A stretch of 64,000 nucleotides of DNA, from the NCBI GenBank assembly GCA_024699325.1, contig JAILPS010000007.1, positions 20,915 through 84,914 on the forward strand, in the 5' to 3' direction. The stretch comes from Lachnospiraceae bacterium. Lineage in GTDB: Bacteria > Bacillota > Clostridia > Lachnospirales > Lachnospiraceae. Under the pieces are notes generated by a model. That model was not told where the DNA came from and did no database searches. It was given only the letters and a program-made list of their open reading frames with translations. Shown in pieces: positions 32,041 through 40,670 of this stretch. Made by a program: the position numbers and the translations under genes. The stretch's first letter is position 1. Every line of letters starts with the position of its first letter.

Positions 32041-34164
32041 TCAGCCATTCACATCGTCAAGCTCGAAATCCATGAGTTTTAACAGTGACAGATCCGCATC
32101 CGGCTCAGCCACAAGTCTTCTGGACTGGTTGAGGATGGCGTCCTCAATCTTGTTTCTGACGAGACGGCCGTTACCTGCGTCCATGGCTCTGGTCATCTGA
32201 ACCATGTTGTAGTAGGTGAGAAGTCCGTCGAGAGCCTCGTCGTCGATCACATAGCCCTTGCTCTTTGCGGTGATCTTGCTGATTTCAAGGAGCTCCTCGC
32301 CTGTGTAGTCAGGGAAGTTTATGATGTTAGGGAAACGGCTCTTGAGACCTGAGTTGGCGGTTAAGAACTCCTCCATCTCGATGGAGTAGCCTGCCAGAAT
32401 TACGATCAGGTTGTCGCGGTTATCCTCTATGCCCTTGACCAGTGTGTCGATTGCCTCTAAGCCAAATGTGTCATCCTTGCCTCTGTAGAGTGAATACGCC
32501 TCGTCGATAAACAGAACGCCTCCGATGGCTGACTGGATCACCTGGTTTGTGAGAGGTGCGGTGTGACCCACATATCTTCCCACTAAGTCCGCTCTTGAAA
32601 CCTCTATGAGCTGTCCGCCTGTGAGCACCCCGATGGCCTTCAGATACTTGCTGATAATTCTCGCGATGGTGGTCTTACCTGTTCCAGGGTTACCTGTGAA
32701 GATCATGTGCTTATTGACCTCGCCGGCCTTAAGTCCCTGCTCGCGGCGCTTCTTCTGGACGCTGAAATACTCCTCCAGGCTGAAGATGTATTCCTTGACC
32801 TCCTTAAGCCCGACGATGTCGTCCATCTCGGCCTTAATCTTGTCAATCTCTCCTGTGTAGCCGCCGCCAAGGCTTGCGATAAGGTCGGTTCTCTCCTCGC
32901 CGATAACCGCGATTGTTGCGCCGTCGCAAATCTCAAGCTTAAGAAGCTCGTCCCTCTCGTAGTCGCCCTCAAGCTTCATCTGTGCGAGAGCCTTAAACAC
33001 GTCCTCGTAGTAGTGCATGAGGCCTGCCAGACCCCTGCCCTTCTCCGTGTAGACAATGCTGTTTTCGACAAAAGCCTCCTTATCCGCCTCAAGCTTAAAG
33101 AAGAGCTTCTCAGCCACCTGCTTAACCAACGCGTCATAGCATCTGTTGGAAAACTCTATGTAGTTCTCCCTGTCGAGAGACTTGGTCTCGCACACATCGC
33201 CAAGAGCGTTGATAAACGGCGCTCCCATGCTTCCAGCCAGCTTGTCAAGCCCCTTCGTGCTTATAATAACGATATACTTGCCGGCAGCGTTAAATGTGCT
33301 GACGGTGTCGCTTGCAAGGGCGTTGGTGACTCCCACAAGCTGTCCCTTTTGCATGACATAGCGCTCGCTAAGTCTGCATTTGCCCTCTGTGACAAGGGCG
33401 CTTAAATATGTGAGATATGAGCTGTGGCAGTTCTCGAAATTCTCAAACAGTACAATCTTCGCATCTGAGCGAAGGGCTGAATAGAGGTCCTGTAAGAACA
33501 CCTTGTCCATGCCTGCAGCGTGGTAGATGGACAGATCGATTATGCTTATCTCGTCGCTCTTCCACAGCTTCCTGTTCTTAAGCTCTGCTGCAAGGGCTGT
33601 CAGGGATTCGTGCTTGCCTGTATCCTCCGGACCTGTTATGAAAATGCTGTTCTTCGGATATCCCTCCTTCTCAGGCATTACAAGCGGGCGCTTGAAGGCG
33701 ATCAGGAGCTTCTTGACAAAAGCCTCCTGTCCGATGACCTTCGCGTTAATCACATCCTCGATGCCCTTAAAGCTCTCGATGTTCATCTCAGGCTCAGCCT
33801 CAGGAAGCTTGCCCTCCTTCTCAAATGTCTTATTCTCAGCCTTCATGGTCTCCATGGTGCCAAAATCGCTCTGGATATTCTTAGTCAAGTCATCCAAATC
33901 CTTCTGAAGGCTCTGATGGTAGTCGAGATTGACCTGCATAGGGTTTCCGATGCTCTCCATCTGCTTGAGAATCCTCTCATTTTCCTTCAGAAGCGCTCTC
34001 GTGTCGAGAGTAGGCATGCTCTTGCCTGAGATGGCCTGAAGGTTCTCCATAAGCGAACCGCCGTTCTTCTTCTGGCGCTTTAGAGCCTCGTCTATCTCCT
34101 CAGAGGAGTAGTTGCTCCTCTTGCCAAATGCGCTGTTGACCGTGTTGTCGAATTCGTCGAACAT
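32041..34164 (-). CDS. Double AAA+ ATPase with CbxX/CfxQ-type second domain
   Basis: A 707-residue cytoplasmic protein with two AAA+ modules. The N-terminal module (about 150-400) resembles ClpB/HslU-type modules but has a poor Walker A, GPEDTGKH (about 177-184), and Walker B-like IVLFENFENCH lacking the DE pair, so it is probably inactive. The C-terminal module (about 455-680) is of CbxX/CfxQ/SpoVK type: GNPGTGKTT near 490, VLFIDEAYSLYRG, and GLKSRFPNIINF as arginine finger region. CbxX proteins remodel other proteins (for example Rubisco activase). It starts 24 nt after the TPR-nucleotidyltransferase-like gene with AAAGGAGG, so they form an operon. Confidence 0.9.
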   Translation of the reverse strand: MFDEFDNTVNSAFGKRSNYSSEEIDEALKRQKKNGGSLMENLQAISGKSMPTLDTRALLKENERILKQMESIGNPMQVNLDYHQSLQKDLDDLTKNIQSDFGTMETMKAENKTFEKEGKLPEAEPEMNIESFKGIEDVINAKVIGQEAFVKKLLIAFKRPLVMPEKEGYPKNSIFITGPEDTGKHESLTALAAELKNRKLWKSDEISIIDLSIYHAAGMDKVFLQDLYSALRSDAKIVLFENFENCHSSYLTYLSALVTEGKCRLSERYVMQKGQLVGVTNALASDTVSTFNAAGKYIVIISTKGLDKLAGSMGAPFINALGDVCETKSLDRENYIEFSNRCYDALVKQVAEKLFFKLEADKEAFVENSIVYTEKGRGLAGLMHYYEDVFKALAQMKLEGDYERDELLKLEICDGATIAVIGEERTDLIASLGGGYTGEIDKIKAEMDDIVGLKEVKEYIFSLEEYFSVQKKRREQGLKAGEVNKHMIFTGNPGTGKTTIARIISKYLKAIGVLTGGQLIEVSRADLVGRYVGHTAPLTNQVIQSAIGGVLFIDEAYSLYRGKDDTFGLEAIDTLVKGIEDNRDNLIVILAGYSIEMEEFLTANSGLKSRFPNIINFPDYTGEELLEISKITAKSKGYVIDDEALDGLLTYYNMVQMTRAMDAGNGRLVRNKIEDAILNQSRRLVAEPDADLSLLKLMDFELDDVNG

Positions 34165-34188
34165 AAATCCTCCTTTATCCTAAATACA

Positions 34189-36585
34189 TTATTTTAGTTT
34201 TGCTTCCGCATCCTCGACGCTCTCATAGCCGTAGAGCTTCGCGGTGTTTGTCATTATATTGTAGGCCAGATTGCCCCCGGCCTTAAATATTCCCACTACA
34301 AACTGTCCATACATTTTAAATGTCTCGTCTGAATATGTGCCAAGCTCACCCCTTAAATAGGTCTCATAGGAGGTGTTGTCCGGGCCGTCCTCATAGGTGT
34401 GGATGCTTCTCGCATTGCCCGCCATCTTGGGGTACTTAGCGGCAAACTCCTCCATCCAGCCGACCTGGAGCTTGATAATCTCCTCAGCTATCTGCATTCT
34501 CTGCTCGCTTCTTACAGGAAGCGTGCTCTCAAGGCGCGCATACTCCTCAGGCGCCGTGGACTTCATCATCCTCGCGTACTTCTCTGTTATGAGATTCCAG
34601 CCCGCCTCCTTGGCCCCCAGAATATCCCCCAGATATTCCGCGAGGAGTTCATCAGGCCACGCCATGTACTGGCTCCTTCTCATTATGTCAAATGTGAACA
34701 GATTGTCCTGACAGCTGGCTCTTCCGCCCTCGTTCTCCACCTTGTCGAACTGCTGCCACTCCATATTTACAATCATGTCTATGATTTCTTCTCTTTTAAG
34801 CTCCATATTACCACTTCCCTTGTACGATGGTTTTAAGATTTCCTGACTATATGACTCCAAAAACAGGTCATCCCCCGTGACTATACCCTGGCGTTTTAGC
34901 TCTGCAAGAATTATGCCGGCTATATTCTCGCCAAGCGCCACCACGCGGTCAGCGCTGTTGATGCTTAGTGAGCTGTAGGAGTAATTCTCCCACGCCTCAC
35001 GGTCAGGCTTTACAAGGGCGAGCTCGTCAAGCTTATCCATAAGAGGCTTAAATCTGCCAAGCTCGTCAAGCCCTCTTCTCATCCACTTATAGTAGGGCGC
35101 GTATCGCTTAGACAGGAGGTATGCTATGTGCATGGCGCTCTTCATTCCCTCTGATATGCAGATGTCAGCGGTGACATAATCGCGCCTTGCCATCATTCTG
35201 GGGTAGTTACTCTGTATAAACTGCGAGTAGTTGTGAAGCTCTCCTGCCAGCCTCTTAAGTCTCACATTCTCGGGATAGTGTTTAAGAAGTCCCTCGCGGA
35301 TCCTGCTAAACACGCCACCCGACTTATAAATCTGACCGTTGGTGGCACACGCCAGAGTGTACTCCTCCATGCTAAGAAGAGTGTCATCATCTATTACTGC
35401 GTCGTCCCCCACATGGCAGTGGAGAATGTCCTCATAAAACTTCCTGGCTCTAAAAACGCCTCTTCGCTCCCCTAATCTGTCAGCGGCAGCAACCAAGAAC
35501 AGCTTATCGTATTCATCCTTAAGAGAGCTTCCGATCTGGTCATAGACCTCGTCGTCAACCCATATACAAAAGCCCAAACCATAGTCGTGGTCGCGGCTGA
35601 TCGCGTCGTCAAAGCCAAAGGCGTCAGACCCCTCGCCCACAATTCCTATGGCAATATGGTCTAAATACTCTCCAAACTTCTCGCGCAAAACTCCAGAAAA
35701 ATTCTTCTCATAAAACAGTCTGCAGCGGTCTAAATTCCTTGCCCTGTCGCCGCATTTGGCTACACAGGTAAGATACTTCTCCTCGCATCTGTCAAATGCA
35801 TCGCTCCTGCCGACATACATTTCGAGAAGTTCCATGGCTCTTCTGTAACAGTCCGTGGCGTTTAAATAATCGCCCTCAAGCGCTAAGAGGTCGCCCTTGG
35901 CGCCAAGAGTTCCGCTGTAGTGAAAATCCGTGCCTCCCATGTCCTCAAACATGGCGACGGCCTCACCCAGATATATGTCAATTCTGGCTCTTATGGCCTG
36001 TGCCTGAGAGCCGGCCTCAGGCTTACCCCTAAGCTCCTCATAGAGAGCTATGAGAGTCTGAGCCAGGTTTCCCCTGGTGGTCGCCTGCTCCACATATGAA
36101 TCGTCCGCAGCGTCTATTATCGGCAGTGCCTTCATGAGCATGGTGGCGGCTGTCACGTAGTCGTGAAGTTCCTGATAGAGAAGGCTCTTGTTGTTATAGA
36201 GGCTTGCAAAGCGAGAATCGCAGGGGTCAAGGTGTTCAGAATATATTCTCTCCACCTCGGCATATGCAGATAACGCCTCGTCGTACATGGCGTATGCGCG
36301 GTAGCCGTTGGCCACGTTAATAAGAGTTGTGGCATACTCAGGCAGTCCCTCATAACCCATGGTTTTGAGAAGGTTTAGGGCGCGCTCGCTGTAGGTGAGT
36401 CCCTCCTGCCTAAAACCCGCATCCCTGCACATTCCTATCATCTCGTTCATGAGCGTGATGGCGCCTGGGTTATCGCCCTCCTTAAGGGCCTCGCTTATTT
36501 TGTTGTCTAGAAATTCATAGCTCACCCTCGGAGGCACCGCGCCAAACAGCGCATCGTACTCCTCGAGCGTTTTTTTGATATCCAT
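34189..36585 (-). CDS. TPR / nucleotidyltransferase-like (DUF4037) / DUF4125 protein
   Basis: A 798-residue protein in three parts. Residues 1-290 are TPRs (for example YATTLINVANGYRAYAMYDEAL). Residues 300-580 begin with GEGSDAFGFDDAISRDHDYG (about 316-335), which fits the GS-x(n)-D-x-D metal-binding pattern of DNA polymerase beta-type nucleotidyltransferases and recalls DUF4037. Residues 590-798 recall DUF4125 (NMEWQQFDKV, CQDNLFTFDIMRRSQY). Family names are from memory. The target, whether nucleic acid, small molecule or protein, is unknown. The start MDIKKTLEEY was preferred over in-frame starts upstream. It is first in an operon with the double AAA+ protein. Confidence 0.85.
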   Translation of the reverse strand: MDIKKTLEEYDALFGAVPPRVSYEFLDNKISEALKEGDNPGAITLMNEMIGMCRDAGFRQEGLTYSERALNLLKTMGYEGLPEYATTLINVANGYRAYAMYDEALSAYAEVERIYSEHLDPCDSRFASLYNNKSLLYQELHDYVTAATMLMKALPIIDAADDSYVEQATTRGNLAQTLIALYEELRGKPEAGSQAQAIRARIDIYLGEAVAMFEDMGGTDFHYSGTLGAKGDLLALEGDYLNATDCYRRAMELLEMYVGRSDAFDRCEEKYLTCVAKCGDRARNLDRCRLFYEKNFSGVLREKFGEYLDHIAIGIVGEGSDAFGFDDAISRDHDYGLGFCIWVDDEVYDQIGSSLKDEYDKLFLVAAADRLGERRGVFRARKFYEDILHCHVGDDAVIDDDTLLSMEEYTLACATNGQIYKSGGVFSRIREGLLKHYPENVRLKRLAGELHNYSQFIQSNYPRMMARRDYVTADICISEGMKSAMHIAYLLSKRYAPYYKWMRRGLDELGRFKPLMDKLDELALVKPDREAWENYSYSSLSINSADRVVALGENIAGIILAELKRQGIVTGDDLFLESYSQEILKPSYKGSGNMELKREEIIDMIVNMEWQQFDKVENEGGRASCQDNLFTFDIMRRSQYMAWPDELLAEYLGDILGAKEAGWNLITEKYARMMKSTAPEEYARLESTLPVRSEQRMQIAEEIIKLQVGWMEEFAAKYPKMAGNARSIHTYEDGPDNTSYETYLRGELGTYSDETFKMYGQFVVGIFKAGGNLAYNIMTNTAKLYGYESVEDAEAKLK

Positions 36586-36628
36586 GCGTATCACCACTCC
36601 TGTTTGCGATGTGAAAACATACAGAGAC

Positions 36629-36637
36629 AGTATACCA
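36629..36637 (-). promoter_or_regulatory. Extended -10 promoter of the TPR-nucleotidyltransferase / AAA+ operon
   Basis: TGG-TATACT (36629-36637) is an extended -10 element about 45 nt before the start codon. No good -35 is visible, as is common for this class. Confidence 0.5.
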
Positions 36638-36660
36638 CACATTTCCTGATTATTAAAGAC

Positions 36661-36693
36661 AAAAAAGCGGTCCGGATGCGAATCCGAACCGCT
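36661..36693 (-). terminator. Terminator after the GH31 gene
   Basis: AGCGGTTCGGAT and ATCCGGACCGCT form a 12-bp stem (one G-T) with a 4-nt loop, followed by six U, 10 nt after the stop codon. Confidence 0.92.
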
Positions 36694-36703
36694 AAAAACC
36701 TTA

Positions 36704-38728
36704 TTATGCTAACTTCTCAAATACAGGTGAGTACTCGATAGGAGCTGCGACTGTGACTGTCTGGCCGCCTGCGTATACAGTGCCGTCACTTGTGAGCTTC
36801 CATGAGCCCTCAGGGAGGTAAACCTCTCTCTCAAACTGGTTAAGCTTGAAGATTGGAGCCACGAGATACTTCTCGCCGAACATATACTGGTCCTGAAGCT
36901 CCCAGCACTTCTTGTCCTCAGGGAACTCATAGAACATAGCTCTGATGAGAGGTGAACCGTTGGTTGAAGCCTCCTCGTAGAGCTTCTTGACATAGTTGTG
37001 CATAGAAACACGGATGTCATAGTAATGTCTCATGATCTTGTAGTTGTCCTCGCCATAGCTCCAGAGCTCGTTAGGCTGACCTGTGTGGAGATATCCGCCG
37101 CCCCAGTCTCTGTCATCGAGAGGTGGAATGTCGTATGGACCACGGTCGCCGTGCATACGAAGAACTGCAGAGTAAACAGCGAACTGATACCATCTGATGA
37201 GGAGCTGACGGAAGTCAGGATCCTTCACATCGTCAGTCATGAAACCGCCGATATCTGTTGTCCACCATGGAATACCTGCAAGACCCATGTTGAGACCGCA
37301 CTGAAGCTGGTCATAGAACGCCTCAAATGTTGATGGAACATCGCCTGACCACACAACATTTGCGTACTTCTGGCTTCCTGCCCACGCACATCTTAACAGG
37401 TTGGCAAACGGCTTGCCCTCCTTAACCATCTCGTCATAGAACACGCGGCTGTACATCTGAGGGTACATGTTGCTCACCTGAAGAGCCGGTCCCTCATAGT
37501 AGCGGTAGTTCTCAAAATCGTACACTCCGTAATCAGGCTCTGAGTTGTCAAGCCAGAATGCGTCGATGCCGAAATCCTTGTAATTCTTCTTGCAAACTTC
37601 CCAGACATACTGTCTTGTCTCAGGGTTGAACGCGTCGATCTCCACGCAGTCGCCCTGATAATCGTATGTCTGCTGAGCGCCGCGCTCAGTTCTGATGAGA
37701 AGTCCTCTGCCCATCATTGGATAGAAGTTCTCGCTCTTTCTGTCCACAGAAGGCCATACAGACACGATAACCTTAATGCCCATGGAGTGAAGCTCGTCAA
37801 CCATGGCCTTAGGGTCCGGCCAGTACTTCTTGTCAAACTTCCAGTCGCCCTGAACTGTCCAGTGGAAGAAGTCGATTACGATCTGGTCGATCTTAATTCC
37901 CTCCTTCTGATACTGTCTGGCAACCTCTAAAACCTCGTCCTGTGTTCTGTAGCGAAGCTTGCACTGCCACAGTCCCATGAGCTCCTCAGGAAACTCTGGC
38001 GCACGGCCTGAAACCGCTGTATAGTTCTCGATAATCTGCTTAGGCGTGTCAGCGGCAGTTACCCAGTAGTCCATCTCCTTGGTGGACTGTGCGATCCACT
38101 CTGTGTAGTTGTTTCCAAATGTTACGCGGCCCACTGCAGGATTGTTCCACAGTAAACCATAGCCGAGAGAAGAAACCATAAATGGCACAGAGATCTGTGA
38201 ATTTCTCTGGGCAAGCTCTAAAACGCAGCCCTTCAGATCCATAACGTCCTGCTGATACTGTCCCATACCAAAAATCTTCTCGCCCTTGTTGGCCTCAAAC
38301 TTAAGATTTAAGCTGTAATCGCTTCCGCCGATAACGCCCTTCCACTCTCTGTTGATAACCTTCAGGCAGCGGCTCTCCTTAGAGATTGTGCCGCCATATG
38401 AGCGGTAATACTCGTGAAGAAGAAGTGTGTCATCTCTATAGATAGAAATGATACCAACCATATTTACGATAATCTTAACGCGGCCGTTTGAGATCTCTCC
38501 AACCGTCTCCTTGGCAATCAGACCATCGCCAACTCTCTGGTCAACCTCATAGATCCTGACGTCGCCCTTCGTAACTGAAGGTGTCTCTGAGAGTGCCCAT
38601 AAGTGATCTGTAAACTTAGGGAACATTGTAGAGCGAACGCGAAGTCCGTCTCTGCCCCATGCCTCAATGCGGAGTGTCTCGCCGTTAGCTCTTCCGACAA
38701 GCGCTCCATTGTCATTAAAAAACTGCAT
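36704..38728 (-). CDS. Glycoside hydrolase family 31 (alpha-xylosidase-like)
   Basis: A 674-residue GH31 enzyme without signal peptide, so cytoplasmic. An N-terminal beta-sandwich (1-225) precedes the TIM barrel. The nucleophile is Asp394 in FWLDNSEPD and the acid/base is Asp463 in VVWSGDVPS; the RCAWAGSQK segment lies between. The layout is that of YicI-type alpha-xylosidases, which remove xylose from xyloglucan oligosaccharides, but alpha-glucosidase activity cannot be excluded. Start at a strong GGAGG site. It is monocistronic, divergent from a GH26 mannanase-like gene, which suggests joint control of hemicellulose use. Confidence 0.93.
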   Translation of the reverse strand: MQFFNDNGALVGRANGETLRIEAWGRDGLRVRSTMFPKFTDHLWALSETPSVTKGDVRIYEVDQRVGDGLIAKETVGEISNGRVKIIVNMVGIISIYRDDTLLLHEYYRSYGGTISKESRCLKVINREWKGVIGGSDYSLNLKFEANKGEKIFGMGQYQQDVMDLKGCVLELAQRNSQISVPFMVSSLGYGLLWNNPAVGRVTFGNNYTEWIAQSTKEMDYWVTAADTPKQIIENYTAVSGRAPEFPEELMGLWQCKLRYRTQDEVLEVARQYQKEGIKIDQIVIDFFHWTVQGDWKFDKKYWPDPKAMVDELHSMGIKVIVSVWPSVDRKSENFYPMMGRGLLIRTERGAQQTYDYQGDCVEIDAFNPETRQYVWEVCKKNYKDFGIDAFWLDNSEPDYGVYDFENYRYYEGPALQVSNMYPQMYSRVFYDEMVKEGKPFANLLRCAWAGSQKYANVVWSGDVPSTFEAFYDQLQCGLNMGLAGIPWWTTDIGGFMTDDVKDPDFRQLLIRWYQFAVYSAVLRMHGDRGPYDIPPLDDRDWGGGYLHTGQPNELWSYGEDNYKIMRHYYDIRVSMHNYVKKLYEEASTNGSPLIRAMFYEFPEDKKCWELQDQYMFGEKYLVAPIFKLNQFEREVYLPEGSWKLTSDGTVYAGGQTVTVAAPIEYSPVFEKLA

Positions 38729-38773
38729 GTTTTTTCCTCCGAATTAATATTTAACAGCGCAAACGCGCATATT

Positions 38774-38996
38774 CTGATCCTGATAGATCCCTACCATGTG
38801 ATAATAAGTCATTTGGGAAGATTTGTCTAGGTAACTTTCTCTACTTTTTTACATAACATTTTAGACATTTTCTGCCATAAAAATTATTCACGACCAGGAT
38901 CAGAGAAAAATCACCAATCTTTCCCTCAAAAATCCTCATCCCCGCGCCAGGTTCAAAATTTAAAAAAATTTTTATTATTTAGTTTCTAATTGCGTC
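38774..38996. promoter_or_regulatory. Shared control region between GH31 and GH26
   Basis: The 328-nt divergent gap holds both promoters. A 9-nt word CTGATCCTG (38774-38782) recurs in inverted orientation as CAGGATCAG (38895-38903), 112 nt apart, flanking the GH31 promoter; spaced copies like these can bind a regulator that loops DNA. A GCGC-AAAC-GCGC repeat (38757-38768) lies in the GH31 leader. The remainder, including the A/T-rich run at 38960-38980, shows nothing I can name. Confidence 0.4.
38801..38829 (-). promoter_or_regulatory. Promoter of the GH31 gene
   Basis: TAGACA (38824-38829), 17 nt, TATTAT (38801-38806); the leader is about 65 nt. Confidence 0.72.
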
Positions 38997-39025
38997 TTGA
39001 AAACGTTTGTATAAGTGTCTATAAT
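38997..39025 (+). promoter_or_regulatory. Promoter of the GH26 gene with a cre-like site
   Basis: TTGAAA (38997-39002), 17 nt, TATAAT (39020-39025). Overlapping the -35, TGAAAACGTTTGTA (38998-39011) fits 12 of 14 positions of the catabolite-responsive element TGWAANCGNTNWCA, so a CcpA or other LacI-type regulator could repress here. Confidence 0.72.
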
Positions 39026-39056
39026 TGATATTATCATTTTTGTACGGGAGTTAATT

Positions 39057-40595
39057 ATGAAAAAAAGACATCTTATCGCTCTGGCTGCCCTGATGCTTAG
39101 CGGCTGCGGGGGCACGGACACACAAAACACCACCGTCCCATCTGTGACAACTGCCTCACAGGAGACAACCACACAGGCTGAAGTGAGCCAGGAAACCACC
39201 ACAGAGGTCGCAGAAACCGAGCCTGCCGCTCCGGCTGAGACCACCGAGGATTTTGCGCAGATGGAGGAGGACATCCTCTCAGGCGCCACCCTGTTGTTTT
39301 CAGGCGCTGAAAATGAGGGCTACTACCCCGGGGACATCGAATGGCTAAAGAGCGCCGAGGGCTCTGACATAGTCGCCATCAGATATTCCTGCGATGACAA
39401 GAGTCACGGCGGCTGGGGCGTTTTGGGTCTCAAGGTTGGCTCTAAGCAGACCGACATAAGCGCATACAGCGATATGCCTGACAAGGTCAGAACCATATCC
39501 TACACTGTGGACGAGCTGTGCGACATGGCTAAGGTCGACAGCGCAGCAGACATCTCGGGCTTCAGCCTCGGAGCATGGAACGGCGGACATATCCACGGAC
39601 TGTACTTCTTAAGCGGTGACGCAGCCGCAAACTACAGCGACTATCTGGTGCAGCTCGCCGAGGCAACCGCCATCAAACACACCTATGACGGAACCCTCTC
39701 AAACCCTGACGCCATTGAAAATGCGGTGACGCTCTACAAATATCTGAAGGACACCTGGGGAACGGCCTGCATTACAGGTCAGATGGAATCCACATGGATG
39801 GGTTCCCCGGACTACGAGATGAATTACATCGAGAAGAACAGCGGTAAGCTCCCTGCCATCAGAGGTCTGGACTTCATGCACAACGATTTTGACGGTGTTG
39901 CAAACCGCTCTATCGCATGGTGGGACAAGGGCGGCATCGTGACCATATGCTGGCACACGGGCGCCGACTTCGCATCAGGCTACAACGAATGTAAGGCGGA
40001 TAACATCGACTGGGACGAAGCATTTACAGAGGGAACGGACACATATAATGCGCTTCTTGCGGGCATGGACCGCGCGGTTCCGGCACTCTTGAAGTTAGAG
40101 GACGCAGGTGTACCTGTTTTGTGGAGACCATTCCACGAGCTCGACGGAGGATGGTTCTGGTGGAGCAAGGGCGGAAGCGAGAACTTCGTGAAACTCTGGC
40201 AGATGATGTATGACAGATATACAAACTACTGGGAGCTTGACAACCTTATCTGGGTTTATGCATATTCTCACAACGGAACAGCCATCGAAAACTGGTATCC
40301 CGGCGACGAATATGTGGACCTGATAGGCGGCGACAGCTACGACGCAGGCGCAAACGGCGATCTCTACGACACGGTTGAGGAGCTCGCGGCGCCTGGCATG
40401 CCAATCGTCTTCCACGAGTGTGGAAACATTCCAACCGAGGAGCAGATGAAGAATGCGGACGCTCCATGGCTCTTCTTCATGACATGGCACACTGACTACA
40501 TCACAAATTCAACTTACAACAGTAAGGACGCGATAAATGCAATATACAACAGCGACTATTTCATCACTCTTGACGAGCTCCCCTCCTTTGAATGA
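39057..40595 (+). CDS. GH26 lipoprotein, probable endo-beta-mannanase
   Basis: A 512-residue surface lipoprotein. The signal peptide ends in the lipobox LSGC (Cys17) and is followed by a Thr/Glu-rich linker to about residue 70. Residues 75-190 look like a beta-sandwich, probably carbohydrate-binding. The GH26 barrel has acid/base Glu361 in WRPFHELDGG and nucleophile Glu454 in IVFHECGN, both in typical sequence context. GH26 enzymes mostly cut beta-mannan. The start MKKRHLIAL was chosen for the signal peptide and GGGAG site; an upstream in-frame ATG has neither. It is monocistronic and convergent with the ABC-F gene. Confidence 0.94.
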   Translation: MKKRHLIALAALMLSGCGGTDTQNTTVPSVTTASQETTTQAEVSQETTTEVAETEPAAPAETTEDFAQMEEDILSGATLLFSGAENEGYYPGDIEWLKSAEGSDIVAIRYSCDDKSHGGWGVLGLKVGSKQTDISAYSDMPDKVRTISYTVDELCDMAKVDSAADISGFSLGAWNGGHIHGLYFLSGDAAANYSDYLVQLAEATAIKHTYDGTLSNPDAIENAVTLYKYLKDTWGTACITGQMESTWMGSPDYEMNYIEKNSGKLPAIRGLDFMHNDFDGVANRSIAWWDKGGIVTICWHTGADFASGYNECKADNIDWDEAFTEGTDTYNALLAGMDRAVPALLKLEDAGVPVLWRPFHELDGGWFWWSKGGSENFVKLWQMMYDRYTNYWELDNLIWVYAYSHNGTAIENWYPGDEYVDLIGGDSYDAGANGDLYDTVEELAAPGMPIVFHECGNIPTEEQMKNADAPWLFFMTWHTDYITNSTYNSKDAINAIYNSDYFITLDELPSFE

Positions 40596-40623
40596 TATCG
40601 CTGTATAAACTAATACCCATGAA

Positions 40624-40665
40624 AGCCCCGGGCTCTGGATAATTCCAGAGCCCGGGGCTGTTTTT
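40624..40665 (+). terminator. Terminator between convergent GH26 and ABC-F genes
   Basis: AGCCCCGGGCTCTGGA (40624-40639) pairs perfectly with its complement ending at 40659 around a small loop; five T follow on the plus strand. With a short A/T tail on the other side it could also slow minus-strand transcripts. Confidence 0.93.
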
Positions 40666-40670
40666 GTTAA

